A stretch of DNA of 64,000 nt, taken from assembly GCF_003369915.1 (NCBI RefSeq), contig NC_046677.1:25562913-25626912 (forward strand). Reading direction: 5' to 3'. Made by a program: the position numbers and the translations under genes. This stretch comes from Drosophila miranda (taxonomy: Eukaryota > Arthropoda > Insecta > Diptera > Drosophilidae). A model generated the notes under the pieces. That model searched no databases. It had not been told where the DNA came from and saw only the letters and a program-made list of their open reading frames with translations. Of this stretch, positions 1 to 13,848 are shown piece by piece; position 1 is the first letter of the stretch; the number at the start of each line of letters is the position of its first letter.

Positions 1-775
1 ACGGCTTCTGGTTGCACACGCCACAAATGTGGGCGTGGGCTACGGCTGGCACAAGAGTGGAACAAACGAAACGCAAATGCTGAAAAGAGAGAGAGAGAGA
101 GAGACAGTATTATTCGAGTGCTATTCAAAGTGGCTCAGTCTGTTGAGGAGCCTCCCAAGCATCCTCCACATTCGAGTGGCTGCCGTGACACTTGAGCGGC
201 AGTCAGCAAATCCCAGAAATCCTCTCCAAAAACTTAACAGGATAGAGGATGAGATGAGGTAGAAGGGCGAAAGAATGGACATCTTGCCAAATAAACTCGG
301 AAATAATAAAAAATATATCACAGTTGCAAAAGCTTTTTAATTTTACCACTGGAATGAGTTGTTTAATGGTTTCACAACAAAAATACTCAACTCTTAGAGT
401 ATACCAATTTATTTTACACTCCCCTCTAGAATGTCTAGAAAGCTCCATTAAAGACATGTCCAAATGGAACTAGTTCCTCAATAGAACTGCTGCTCACCTC
501 TAATCGAAATGCTCCATTGCCTCAATCATGGCGTCACCTTCCGCCACACAATCACACACAGAGACACCCATCCATCCACATCACATCCCATAAACGAATC
601 CATGCACACCCATCAAAAGCTGATGACCTTGCTCGATGCTCAAAAGAGAACCGAAACCCCCCCTCACCACCGTCCCAAAAATGAAACGGTTGCATGCTCG
701 CTCCAGTTTCTCCAGATCCAACCAAAGCTCTGCTGTCGACGACGAGTCAATGACAAAAGTTACATTCGAGAACAC

Positions 776-821
776 ATATGTACATACATATGTACATACA
801 TATGTACATACATATGTGACA
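776..821. repeat. CATATGTACATA tandem array
   Basis: A 12-bp unit, CATATGTACATA, is repeated almost perfectly about four times. It is built from the palindromes CATATG and TGTACA. Related CATATGTATGTACATA runs occur at 853-880 and 1109-1143. This is simple-sequence DNA of a kind common in Drosophila. The short frames across it are artefacts of the repeat. Confidence 0.85.
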
Positions 822-3800
822 AAAAGAGACACAAGCGAACATATACGAATACACATATGTACAATGTATGTATGTATGTACAGTTATACAAAGAAATAGA
901 ATTGATGTTTGCTTTAATTGAACAAAATCCTGCTTCTGTATGTTTTGCCAGGAGAGAGGGCAAACGGAAAGACTACATAAGTTCTACGTCATTTGCAATT
1001 ATGCAATGCCTCATCCCTCGTCCCACACATGCTTCTCCACCCCCTCCTACCAACCGCCTTGAAGCAGCAAATTAATTTCAATTTCCAGTAAAACCAAAAT
1101 TTGTTCATACATATGTATGTACATACATACATATGTATGTATGTGCAAACTCAGCGCTTTTTTCTCGGTTTCGTTTCTGTCAGCCCAAAAGTGCAGTCCG
1201 TCCCCCGCTCATATAAAACATTTCCATATATCACGCAACAAAAAAAAGAAAACAAAAAAGAAAACAAAAAAGAGATAAAAAAAGAGCAACGCCAGCAGCA
1301 GCAGCAGCTTATTTCGTCCACGCGACAACATAAAAATACTGTGGCTTTTGCTTAATCTTTGGTTTTCTTTTTTCCTGTTTTCTTGCTAAATAGTTTTCCA
1401 TTTTGTATGTTTTGTAAGCATTACTATTTTGTAAATATTTTTCTGCTCGAAAGACGCCTGCGCATTTGCCTCAACTCATTATACCGTTACGATCAGAGAG
1501 AAATAGAGTGAGATAACGGGAGGTAAAGTTGTTCCATGGTATGGTACAATGGGTGATGTGGAAAAGTCTTTTGACCGAAATGTTTTTGGCGAATTGGAGA
1601 TGTAAATACTGAAATATAAAAATGTCCATCAACTAATTATAGAAATGCTATCAATTAAATGATTTCCAATTCCAAGAGCATTTAAAGTTCATTTTACATA
1701 CATATTTTCTTCTTTTTTTTTCATTTCGCTTGAAATTTATACACATTCCAGGCACTGCACTGTCCTCTGCCCACTGCTCTGCCTATTACACTTCTTCTTC
1801 TGCTTTTGCCTTGGCGCTGCTGATCCTCTGCCCTGCCTCTGCCTTACTGGTGATCCGCTGCCCTATCTCTGCTCCTCCCCTGCACTTGTTTCCATTTCGT
1901 CTTGTGACATCAACATTTTCGGGAATGAGAAATATTTGTTGTTCTTGTTGCGCTTTAATCTTTTGATGGGACAAATGCAGCTGCTGCGCTGTCAGCTAGA
2001 TATGCTCAGTGTGTAGAGCGAGACAGCGGGAGAGAGAGCGCGCTGGCGTGGGCGACTAACGGGGCAACACGATGCTCGCCCACGTTTACCCCCTTCCACT
2101 GCCATTCCCATTCCCTCTCAGTGACACTCTTTTTTTTCTGTTATGTTTTGTTCGTTGCGTTGTGTCATGTGCCAACAAGAAACTAATGATTGAACTTTTT
2201 CACCCCTCCCTCCCTCTGTCGCTCTCTCTTTTGGTCGCTCTGTTCGATTACAATTCCAAGGCATTTATTTTATTGCCTCTCCCGCTGTCCAATGCCAAAG
2301 TATGTTAAAAAGGTGAGGCAGTTCTAGGCAACAAAATTCTCGCACATATTCCCAGAGAGAGAAAGGGACTTTGAAAAGTGGGAATGCTTCACCCCATCTT
2401 AAAAGATCTTGGCTCTGCTGCTGTCGCTGCCCTTGCTGCTTCTGGCTGTCCTCTGCCTCTGCCGCTGCCTCTGCCAGCACTGCGGGGCGTATGCGTGATG
2501 TTTTTATTGCCTTTAAATTAACCGAATACCGTATTAAAAGAGGAAGAGAGATGGGGCAAAGAGAAATGGGTGCGAACATGCAATACTTTAGATTGTCTCT
2601 GCCCCTAGGGTCATGGTGGTATTTCGATATCCTGGGCGCCACACCACACATCTACCCCTTAGAATTTACGAGTGTCGAGTGTTGGGAATCGAATGTCGCC
2701 GACCGCCGTCAGTGGGGTAATTTGTGGCCCATCATCGCGTGTTCCGACATTTCTTTGCTTTTTATCACCCCTGCAGACATCGCAATATATTTTAGGGCCT
2801 TCAATAGGTGTCCAACAGCTAATAATAAATATGTAAGTATAAAATCTGAGAAATCTGTCTGTGTTCTGTTTTATAAGCTTTAGCAATACATTGCTTCCTA
2901 ATAATTGTTTAATAATATAACAATACCTAGAGCTCCATCGTTCCCTTCCCTCCCCCTATTCTACCGCTGGCACTTTGTTGCGTTCTATTTCAAATATTTT
3001 ATATTTTCCTCCTAATTGGCTTCAATTTTATGGTTTTGTTGATTGCAAGTTGTCGCTTGTCACCGTCGGCTTCTCGCCCGATGGCGGCGGCTCACATTGA
3101 CCCACTTGGCTCTGCCACCTCTCATGCTGTGTGCAATAGCCCCAACAACAGCAACAACTAACATCTGAAAGCACAACAACACACACCAACGACAATAACA
3201 TAAGTGCAGTTTGAGCCTGTGCCAAATTCAATTATCAATTTGTGCTTTTCATGCATTTTTCATTTCATTTCCACTCGCTTTCCTCCTCTCTTTCGCTGCT
3301 TGACAATTCCAAACGCGAAACTTTTGTCCCGTCCCCAAAACTGACAGCTGAAAAAGTGAACGATAGGAGGGAATGAAAGGATTGGGGGGAATGATTGAAG
3401 AGGGAGTGGCAGCAGCAAAAGCAGCAGCATTGCAGTGAAGTTGACATTTTGAGGGACATGGCAGCAGCAGCAGACCCCTCCAGAGTGAAATGCCGTTGAT
3501 CAAATTGGTTAACCTACTTTTCAGTACAATAGAAATAGCAATGCAATGGAAACTCGAATTTTTTACTTTATTCCGAGCGTATGTACATACGTTATTCTTA
3601 TTTTCAAATATCTAAGATCTACATATGTATATGAAATTCGAGTCTCTCCTGAAATAACCCATACACTTATTGGTTATAATATTTACCAATATCTTTTCTT
3701 CATCCATTAAATATCAGTATCATCTTCCTAATTCTTCTTACAAAATATTCTTCCATTGCTTTGTTTTGTGTCCACCGAGTCCATTGTTCACAGATCATCG

Positions 3801-5141
3801 TAGTGGCTATCACTGTCGCTGGCTTAGATGTCACTTTAGTGGCTGTCTCTGAATCTTTCTGCCTCTGTCTCTAGTGTGCGGTTTCAATTGCATTTCAAAT
3901 GAGCGTTCCTCTATTTACCCCCCACCCCACCCCGGAGGAGGAGCGTTATCAAGCGCGTGCCAGTTGAGTGCGTTCTCCTCTGACAGACAAAACCGCAGAG
4001 AGACCCTCACCACAGCAACAACAACCATCATCACTCCCCCCCGTCCCGACTGCCACACTATCTATCTGCCTCTGTCCTATAACCCTCTATCTCTCTCTCC
4101 CTCACTCTATTCCACTCTTGACATCCGCCTTAATGAGGCTTCAATATCACACACAACTGTCCTATTTGTAACTGCTTGTTACTGCTTGTAAACTGCTTGC
4201 TTTACTGTTAGAGAGAGCGGGAGGGAGAGCAATAACTGCTTGCTACTGTGGCTGCTGGGAGAGAGAGGAAGAAGAGTAACGGATTGAGAGATCTTTTTCT
4301 AAATAGATAACGATATCTAATTGGGTCAGACTGTACTTTAATACGCATATTACGTTTGATTGATTCAATGGAGCTATAAACTGGAAGGCCTTGAACCACT
4401 GGGCGGGCTCCCGCTGCCTCCCCTCAAATCGCCGCCTCTCCACCACTCAACGGTTACATGACAAAATCTTTTCACGGATCTCGTCGTAAGCTTCTTTTTC
4501 CATTTCGGGGTGCGGTATGATCTCACCAAAACCAATGGCAAACAACAAATATGACATCAGAGGCGGCTGGACCCGTTCAACTTGAGGCGACAATTAGAAG
4601 GCAATACATATTTAAGAGATACGAGTATCTCATAAATATTTACTACTCACATAGATAATTTGAGTATAAGTGGATGAAGAGGCCAAGAGGAGGAGAAGAT
4701 ATTTATATTCTCCGTTTTCCAAAAGCAGTGAAGATGGGAAAAAACCTGAATAAATATTTATAAGAATGCTAATTTCCGATTGCAGTTACTGCAGTAACAG
4801 TAAAGCAGGCAAAGCAGGAGATACCGAGAAGAGATGTAGGAAGAGAGTACCCAAGAGATGGGGCAAGTGATCCCAGATGCATTGTTTTGGCCCAGAACCG
4901 CAGTCAAGCAGCGCGAGACGAGACTTGACTGGGAGGGCCTTTTCGAGAGAGCGAAAAAACCGCAGAAAAGGCGGCAAGTGCCCTAGGGGGAAGCACCACC
5001 CCGCGATCCCCCTGCCCCAACGACACCGTAACAGTCTAGTTAACTTGCAACTTACAAGCGAATGTATCTACAAGATACTTTACAATACCCCCACCACACC
5101 ATCCGCGTCCCATGATGGTTGCCTCCCTTTTTGTCTATCTA

Positions 5142-5172
<31 letters not shown>

Positions 5173-7196
5173 TTCTCTCTGTGTTGACTGACTTTCGAAA
5201 CGTGTTGTCATGTAAATTAACAAAAAAGAAAAAATACCCATGTTGCGGGTTAGCTATGGAATGGTACTGGTACCCCCCCGTACTACATGCAGCCCATGTA
5301 TCTATGCATCTTTGAGATACACAGAACAAACACCGCTGCCGCTGTCGCTGCCACTGCCAGCCTGAGAAAGACAAATATAATTGACAATGGGGAGCAGCTG
5401 GAGTGAGATGCAAACAGCAGGGACAACTCCGTTTAAATGGAAAATTGTTAGAGAAGTAATAGCAAGAGCAGCACGAACAAAAAACCAGAGTCTGAGCCAT
5501 CATTCAGCTGTTCGTGGAAAAGTTTAGCCAGCAAAAAGTCCGCGACAATTTACATTCCTTGCTGAAATTGCTTCTGTAGTATTAATCCAAAGGCAACCCT
5601 TAGATGTTTGGGATATATGTGGTTAAATCTTGTTGGTAGGTCTGGTATAGATGTCAGAAATCAGTAGCATCAATGTGTCGCATCATGCACACGCAGTGTT
5701 TGTTGTTTTCCCAATTCCCTGGCAATCTCACTTGTGCGTGTCGACCATCAATGTGCCGCGTCATGTAAGGACGCACCACCGCTGCGTTAGAGCTGTAAGA
5801 TCTTTTTTGGGACCACAGGGCCACATCTGTTCGTACTATAATCTCCCACATAGCAATCTCAAACCGAATTCCTTCTTCAATCTGAAACCACTGACCCAAA
5901 AGCGGAAAACCTCCCATTTCCAGACACACGCCTCTCCTCTGCACAAATCCACAACCAAATCATGCCCCAAAGCAATTACAGACAAAGTGCGATGCAAGAG
6001 GGAGAGAGAGAGGAAGAAATGGGTGGCACGGCACTGTTCTGTTCCCCCAATATCCAATATCCACTATCCATTTCCTGCTCTTTTGCATTGAATGTTACGC
6101 ATACGCCACGAAGCCAATACAAATGCAAATATTATATCATGATTGCGCATGAAATGCCAAGTAAACAATAATAAACACTGGAGAGCAGGAGTCCGAGAAA
6201 GAAAGACCACAAGAAAGGGTGGTGGAGGGGGGGGGGCGAAAAGCCAATAAACAATAAGCCAAATGAGGCCAACGAAATATTCCTGAAGAATATCGACAAA
6301 AGAAGATCCGAAGTTCAAAGTTGGCCAAAAGAAATTGCTCGGTCAGCGGCGAGTCGTCATCGCTGCTCGTTCGCTCATTAGCTAAAACCCAAAAAGGGCC
6401 AGGCAGGCCATTGTGGCCGCCAGCCTCGTTAGCGATGGAGGGGCCAGAGGGGACCCCAAGCATGGTTTTATAGTCGATTTAACCTCTTACATAATGATGG
6501 GAAAATCTTTTTGTCTTCAAGCCTGATAAGAAATGCGGCTCACAGCTCTTCTCTCTGAACCGCAACGAAATAAAGCCGGAAAAAACTGAAGAGCAAAAGA
6601 AAGATACAGTGGGGGAGATAGAGATAGTGTAAGAGAGAGAGAGAGAGAGTGCGATAGATCGCATTGCTAATGGAGGGAAGGCCACTGAACAATTTTCTGG
6701 GCATCATTTGATGGCCCATAAAATGGTCTCGAACAAAATTAATGAATTACTAATGAAGTAAACGAAAATTAAGACCCAAATGAAATTCAAATGAAGAAAA
6801 ATACCAACAACAACAAAACAAATCGAATGAAATTTAAAACAAATAAAAAACAAATGAATTTCAAATGTTAGGAAAATAACACATTAAATTTCAATTGAAG
6901 TTCAAATCACGGGCACAGTGGTTTCACGTTGGAGAAATGTGCTTGAAATTTCAGATATTCAAATGAAATTCTTTTCAGAGAAAATAAAGGATTACAGCAG
7001 CATTGTGGCCCGTCATGCACGCGGAATGTATTTGATTTTCGATTCTCAGACACTTTATTCGGCACTTTTCGCATTTGTTTCTTATTGGGGTTGTGGATGA
7101 ATAAATCTCTGAGAAATGGGAGCAAGGAAGCAAGAAAGTTTTACTAATTTTCTCTATAAATTCTTTAGTAAAAATATACCATAAAATGGCATACAT

Positions 7197-7197
<1 letters not shown>

Positions 7198-7240
<43 letters not shown>
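7198..7240. repeat. Poly-C tract, 43 bases
   Basis: An uninterrupted run of 43 C lies in otherwise AT-rich sequence. A homopolymer this long is rare. It may be a true i-motif/G-quadruplex-forming tract, or its length may be a sequencing or assembly artefact. No gene reads through it. Confidence 0.9.
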
Positions 7241-10200
7241 TTCCTTAATCTGTTTCCTTGGACCTTTGAACCACTGTGTTGCCTGTCTCTGCTTACTTTT
7301 CGGAACCTTCTGCTGTGTTAGCCATCGAATGTGGGCTTTTCCAATGATTTTCCTCACTTGACGGGGTTTTTCTCAAGTGTTTATCCGACGTGGCAACTGC
7401 ATAGTTCAGAACATTTACGAGTACTTGAAGAGCCTTCGAAAGATAAACAGAGATGACTCGGTAGATTCTCAGAGACCACACGCACGCTATGACGCCTGAC
7501 CGACATATTTTGCATATTGTGGATCAACCTTTCCGGTGACCTTTCGCTGCAAGCTCAAGCATCATGGGGTATCGATTTTCGATTAAATCTAATTGACATG
7601 ACAGGGCATTTCCACACTCCCTTCTTTCCGGTCCTTCTCTGCCTGCCCGTCTGTCTGTCTGTCAGTTTGTGAATTTCCTCTCGTTTGTTCCGTTGACCAT
7701 TTTCAATTTCCATTTGACACGCTTTTGGAGTTTTTTTTACTGAATTTTCCTACCCTGGCTTTTCCGGGAGCCTAGGCTCCGGCCACGCCTTTGTTTTCCA
7801 TTGGCTTAAATGTGTAAATTGTTGTAAATAATTTATGCCGCTCATCGTTCGACCTTCAGCCTTTTTTTTTTCTTTTGGCAAAATTGTTTTTGGGGCTTAT
7901 TGTAAGCCCATTGAAGCCCCAAAACGAATTCTCATTAATTTCCACAGCTAATCTCAATCAGTCAAAGGCTCCTCCTCTTAGCCCTATCCATATCCATTCC
8001 ATTCCATCCATAACTCAACAACGTTGAACTTTTATCGAGATTTGAGTGACAAGGCTCATTTTGGTAGATGGTATTTCTGTTGGGTGTTCTGTTCTTCCTC
8101 TTTTTCCTTTTGTTTTTGTGAGTAATTCCGTGTTTGGTTAATTGAATTTAGTTGAATATAAACAAGGAAAAGTTATCTCATTATCTTTGAATTGGCAACA
8201 GCTAAGGATTTATTGGCCTTTTTAGTACATTTATCTCATTCAGAAATAATCGTTCGCTAGGTTTTGGCTTCGATTTTTATTTAATTCAGGAAATTCAATA
8301 CTTTATCTTAAATATATAGTGTCTGAAATGCTTGCTTCTATGGTTTCAAAGTTGTAATATAAATTACGGTTATAAAAATATATGGCAATAGATCAAATCC
8401 CAAGAACTTTGTCTTCTGTTTCATGATTCATCATAAAATCAAAAAATAAATACGAAACTTTTCCATTTCCAAACACACACATACACACACATCTCTCTCT
8501 TCTTATCTTCCTTTTCCTCTATCCAGTTCCGCTTAGACCATTATCGTAGGTGGGGAAATAGTACATAAGTATGCTTGTTCCCAGCGGTGAGGGGTGGGGA
8601 TAGGGGGGCATGGCATCCAGCAATTTGTTGCTGTCATTGATGATATTTGTGGTCTACTTTTTGTTGCTCTCCTTCTACATTTACTCAAACTTTTACTTCG
8701 ACTGTTACTCCTCCTCCTCCTCCTTCTTTTTTTTCGTTAATAAAAATGCACTTAGGGGAAAGCAGATGGGCGACGAAGGCGGGGCGATGGAGGTGGGACG
8801 GGAAGGAGTATTTAGGTAATGCTTGCATTTCTTATCAGTTTATCCCCCGCCGCTCTCTCCTGCCCATACAGAATTGAAGTTTGAACGATTTAATCTGGTC
8901 TGTTATTTGGTTTTCTTTTCATAGTCATTATGCGTTTCTGCTTTTTTTTGGATTTGAAGAGCAAATATTCATTTTCCTTCTCTTTTCCGGGTAGTGTGAT
9001 AAATGTAATAATACAAACGACAAACTTTGATAAGCTTCAGTGAGGGGCGGGGGGAGAGAGAGTGTGAGTGTGTGTGTGTCTGCCCCATATGTTGGTAATA
9101 GTTTCGGTCGAGGGATGCCAAGTGCACTTTACGATATGATAAGAGACGAATGCCCCAACAGAGGAGTTGACCTAAATCGGAATCGGTTTTGGTTTTCCTC
9201 TAGCGTATGATATGGTAAGTACATACAGTGGAGCTACGCTAGCACGAACAAAAGCCACTTCTTTTTAGGGATTGTCCCCCCAACAGCTGTGAAAACGTTA
9301 TGTATTTAATGGACAAAATGTTCGATTTGTGGCCTAAATGCTGCTGGCTCGTTATCATTAAGGCGTTCACAGAAAGTCACTTGATGAATATTAATTATTT
9401 CGCTTTATGAATGTCTCTCTGCCGTGCAGAGAAAACAAATTAATTAAATTATAACAATTCCTCAACATTTATGCTGTAATTCATGTGGATGCTGGGTGGC
9501 TGAGGGGGTGGTTGTAAGGCATGGCAGCATGTGAACCAAATGCGGCCCATAACAAAAGGCCATTCCACAGAATGCTCATTGGCCCAAATATGTACAATCC
9601 GCGCGACTCACGCGAGAGAGTCGATTCGGATAAACAAAGGGCAAAAATGATTAATAAAGTGGTGCCAGAATAAGGGAAGAGCAAGGGAAGGGAAGGGAAG
9701 GGCAAGGTACCTCTCATCTGGTGCACGGAATACAGATGAAGTGACATAATTGAAATGGAGCACTGGCACTGGCACTGGCACTGGCGCTGGCCCTGTGGGG
9801 TGCAGTGTGCAGGGAAAGCCCTGGAAAACTTTTCATGTGAACTTATTTGTGGGCGGATGGATGAGGAGGGTTGGGGCCAAAAGTAATCAACGGCCATAAA
9901 GCAGAAAGAAAGAAGGAATTTCTTCAAAAATTCTTCTTTTTTATTTCGTTCTGTTCACATAAGTGCGAAGAAATGGTTTCTTTCAAAGTTTTTGCAACAA
10001 ATATTGTGTAATCAAGAGGATAACGAACTGGAAGGCAAAGTTTTATATTGAAAGAATTCATTAAACTCAAAAGAATTTTTCCAAGAAATATTTCAAACTT
10101 TCACGGATTAAGTACATATATATATATGTATTTATATATAAGAAATTGATCAAGAAAACGCAACAAGAAATTTATATATTCATATATATAAATATTCATA

Positions 10201-11209
10201 CATTAATTTTCATTATATCATTACTTCATTACTAAGAAATTCCTTTTTTTGACATACGAGTGCTATTTTCCCTCCAGCACATAATAATAAATAATAATAA
10301 GCCATTTTCCTACTTCCTTAGAATAATATTGTAATAACCTACTTTTCCTCTTTCCTACGAAAATCAATTTCCCAGCTTTTCCACTACATTTTCCATCAAA
10401 AGAAAAAAAGTCTGCAAGTTCCCTTTCATGTTGTGGCACCCCCCCTGCGCATCCCGATGTCCTTCTGTGATAAGAGGTAAGAGGACCCTGGACGGGATAA
10501 TCGGGGCTTAGCTAGAAAATGCGGAAGTCGAAAAAGCCGCTCATTCAAATCGGAACTTCTAAGGGAAATGCGACAAAAAACTTCATGGAAAGGGGAAGGG
10601 TGGCGGGGCCCCATAAAACCAAATGAAAAACGAGTCGTGATTTACGCTCGAGTGGGAAACACACAAAATATACAACTTTTTTTCTTGATTACGTAAAATG
10701 CGTAAAAGAAATAGAAAGAGAAAACGAACCACTTGACGAATTTCAAGGACACGTGCAGCCCCCGCAAGGACACACGCAACACGAAAAAACACACGGTCCC
10801 ACACAACGTTATACAACACTGGAAATAAAGATAGCAGCAAACTTACCGTAAAATGCAAGTTGGCAGCTCCCTTTTTGTTAACGCAGCTTCCTATTTGTAG
10901 CGTTTTAGATTGTTTTTCTTGGCGAATGCGTAGGCTCTGACTTTAATTTCGCTTGGGCTTCCAAATGAGATTTGTGTGGAATCGAGTACAGCTCAGAAAT
11001 CAGTACACAAATATATTTTGCAGGAGATAGACCTCAAACAAATTTTCAGTTCCAGACAAAATATTAGCCAAACGTCTAGTTGTTGTTTCAAAAGTAATAT
11101 TTTTCCGATGAAAATATTTTCGAGCTTCGGAGTGTAATTTTTCGGATCGCAAGAACCGTCGGGGAATCGAAAGAACTAAACGCGGCGAGCTCTGCTGAGT
11201 GAATGACAA

Positions 11210-11340
11210 CGCGTCGCGCAGCAGAAACAGAAACAGGGACAGCCGACAGCCGACAGCCCCAACTTACAGAGCGAGCGCCAACAGTGGGCGGCCGAGCAAC
11301 AAGCAGCGTGACAGAGAGAGAGAGAGAGCAGTCCAGCAGG
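11210..11340 (+). other. Candidate 5' UTR exon with splice donor
   Basis: A GC-rich, CAG/GAG-rich stretch ends in CAG followed by the strong donor GTAAGT at 11340-11345. It lies 2.5 kb upstream of the acceptor just before the Cyt-c-d start codon (cttgcag, ending at 13839). A non-coding first exon of Cyt-c-d is a plausible reading. No TATA box is evident. The only support is the donor and the local composition. Confidence 0.3.
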
Positions 11341-11453
11341 TAAGTTTGTTGTTGCTTATCGCTGCATTTGGCTCTCTGAAATTCATTCAAGCAGCGGCGT
11401 CACTGAGTGCAGCGCTGCTCAGAGCAAAAACAGTTATAAATTGCCTGAAATGA

Positions 11454-11924
11454 AGCATTTTTAGCAATTTTTCATTCACACATTCGCCTCTCAGCCAGCG
11501 CTCTCACGCTTTGTCGTGCTGCTGGGCTGCAGCTTGCTCTCTGCCATGCTCCTCTCCCAATCTCCAATTCTCTCTCGCTCGTTCGTTCTGTGTGCTAGCA
11601 TAAAATGCAAAGCCAACTAGTTGTTGTTTCTGTTGGGGGCTTATGTAACTTTTGGGGCATCGAAGAACAGCAATGTCTCAGGCAACGTTGAAGGGCAGTC
11701 AGCGACCTCGTTCTAGAAAAGAACATCCCCGCAGGCCCCTCTCCCACAAGAAGAAGCAGCAGCGAAAAGCGCGTAATATAAACATGCTGTGAGAGAGCGA
11801 AAGAGCAAAAAGAAATGTAGGGTTTTTGCCATGCAGGCCACGGAAACCCGAAATGGTTGTGTGTGGAAAGGGGTTGGTGGGGGTTTAGTGCTTGGGGGGG
11901 GGGGGGGGGGGGGAGTTGAGACAA

Positions 11925-11960
<36 letters not shown>

Positions 11961-13690
11961 TAGGGTAACATCAAAGTCATGCCAAATTGCGCAACAGCCA
12001 CAGAGTTGGTTCTTGGTAACCTGCTGACCAGGAATGAATGGGTAGGGAGAAGGTTATGACTATTTGATGAAACGGGAAATTATTTCTAAGTATTCCTTGT
12101 CCCCCGCACACTCTTTGGATATCCCTTGGAAAAAACCGCATCCGCATTTCGGTTGCTTTCCCATTTGCAGTCTCGCAAAATGACCCAAATCCTGAACAAC
12201 CTCTCGTGCACCTTTTTATGGACTTCCGCAGCAATAGATCTAGCAAAACAATACACCCGTAGCCTCTCCTTCCACCGCAGCCCATCGTACTGCAATTCTG
12301 CTCACACTGCAGCCAGTTCAAGCGTAATTTAATTTTGTGCGCCATTTATTTATAGGGGTCTGAAAGGAATAGAAGGGAGGTGGAATGGAGCCAGTCGAGC
12401 CAGGACCCAGGATACTTGTATCTGCGTATAATTTATGGTTCCATTGCAAATTAGGTTAGGTCATAGGTATGGAGAGAGGGGCGGGGTAGAGTAAAACACC
12501 TGTGCGAGGGGCCTGGATAGCCTCAGCAGCAGCAGCAGCACTTACCGTTATGATTTTGTACTTCCTACATCACATCCGCACTCTCATTTACTAAGAGTCT
12601 TAAGTACTTCCATGCCTTTTCATGCTTTTACCTCAGCAGCATCGTTTGGCCAGGGCCTTAATCATACCCGAGTAAGTCAACTTTTGCTCCCACTGTCTTT
12701 CTTTTGTTTTAATACCCTTGTTTAATACCGTGATTGTGTCCAGATGTTTGCAAAGCAAAAGAAGGAAACCACTTCGACACCACAAAGTGTATTTTTTGTG
12801 GGATAAAATATGTAAAATCATTTGAAAGTCAATCTGAAAGCGCTTGGGGGGGAAAGGGTATCAAACGACTCGGAGTGCCGAAGTTACCCTGCCATTCTTT
12901 GAAAGGCATGTGTTTTTGCCACCGCATTGTATCGAGAGGGAGAACAGGAAGATGAAGAACATGCGTAAAATGCGTTTTAATTGAAAGGAAATGTTCAAAG
13001 CACATGTGCAGCTGCTGCGATGGGATGGAGTGGGGAGCGAGAGGAGGGATGCTGCACTGCTAATTGAATTACCTTTCGTTTACTTTTCCCGTTAGAAATG
13101 CCGCCTAGCTCTCGAGCTGTGTGCATGTGTGTGGCTCTTTGCTTTGCTTTTCATTTAATATCAATTTTTATTCATTTTTGTTGTCTTCTTTCTCTGCTCC
13201 TCTGACCCAATTTCGTTTCGCTTTGTGCATTTGCAGCTGTCTCCGTCTAGCCCCTGTGCAGCCAAGAGAGCGCGTCAGAGCGCAGTCCACTGCCAGTGCC
13301 GCTGCCAGTGTTTTTTATTTCTTTTAAGGTGAAGCACTCACGCTCACGCTTTGGCTGTTCTCAGCGAGTCTTAACATAGGCGATTATTGTAAGAGCGAAT
13401 TCTAGCAACACCTCACCTTATACTAAAACACTTTTTCAGATGACGCTGTCGCTGTCTCGCTGTTTCTCTCTCTTTCGCAGTTGTCATCAACTGGCATTTT
13501 CAATCAAATAAATCATACAAAATTTGGTAACAGGAATTGTTTTCACTAGATTTTGGCTTAGATAAAAGGTTTTTTCTGGTGGGTTGGACTTTCAAATGGT
13601 TGTGTCACGACAATATACTGCAGTTGGACACGTACATATGTACATATGTATGTATTTGTATATATTTGTGATGTGCCCACGCATGCCCCC
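11454..13690. other. Spacer or intron upstream of Cyt-c-d
   Basis: No supported gene. It holds simple repeats, a CAG run near 12525-12540 followed on the minus strand by a GTAAGT donor-like site, and a CATATGTA run near 13635-13655. It is most likely the first intron or 5' flank of Cyt-c-d. Confidence 0.5.
11894..11959. repeat. Poly-G (20) followed by (GT)n
   Basis: A run of 20 G is followed, after a short spacer, by about 15 GT dinucleotides. This is simple-sequence DNA in a non-coding region. Confidence 0.9.
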
Positions 13691-13848
13691 AGCTTCACGC
13701 ATCCGAACAGACCCTTTCACTTATTAACGGAAGTGTCCTTGAGTGGGGGCCATGTGCGCTGAAGGCAATGATGGCATGGGCTAAGAGGACATCCCCACCC
13801 ACACCACTCTAAACCGTTTCCACTTTCTCTTTCTTGCAGTGATCCACG

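Larger units (their letters stand above)
1..10840. other. Long non-coding region, no supported gene
   Basis: No reading frame here has the length, codon pattern or splice signals of a real gene. The frames that exist are short, often antisense to one another, and made of low-complexity residues. The DNA is rich in GA/CT, CAG and poly-A tracts. It could be spacer, or the first intron of a gene whose coding part lies to the left of the window. A minus-strand splice donor (GTAAGT) just right of this stretch, near 10841-10846, would fit the second reading, but this is weak. Confidence 0.6.

Noticed and set aside
776-821. Regular repeat array, considered as CRISPR
   Set aside because: The units are adjacent with no unique spacers, and the genome is eukaryotic. 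It is a microsatellite.
5135-5503. 122-codon minus-strand frame starting with a Cys-rich run
   Set aside because: It crosses a (CT)n microsatellite and poly-A tracts. No family likeness.
9481-9927. 148-codon minus-strand frame
   Set aside because: It runs through CAGTGC/CACTGG and GAAGG simple repeats. It has no domain and no splice or start context.
11977-12345. 122-codon Cys-containing minus-strand frame
   Set aside because: The cysteines are irregular, with no signal peptide or domain, and a competing frame overlaps it on the same strand.
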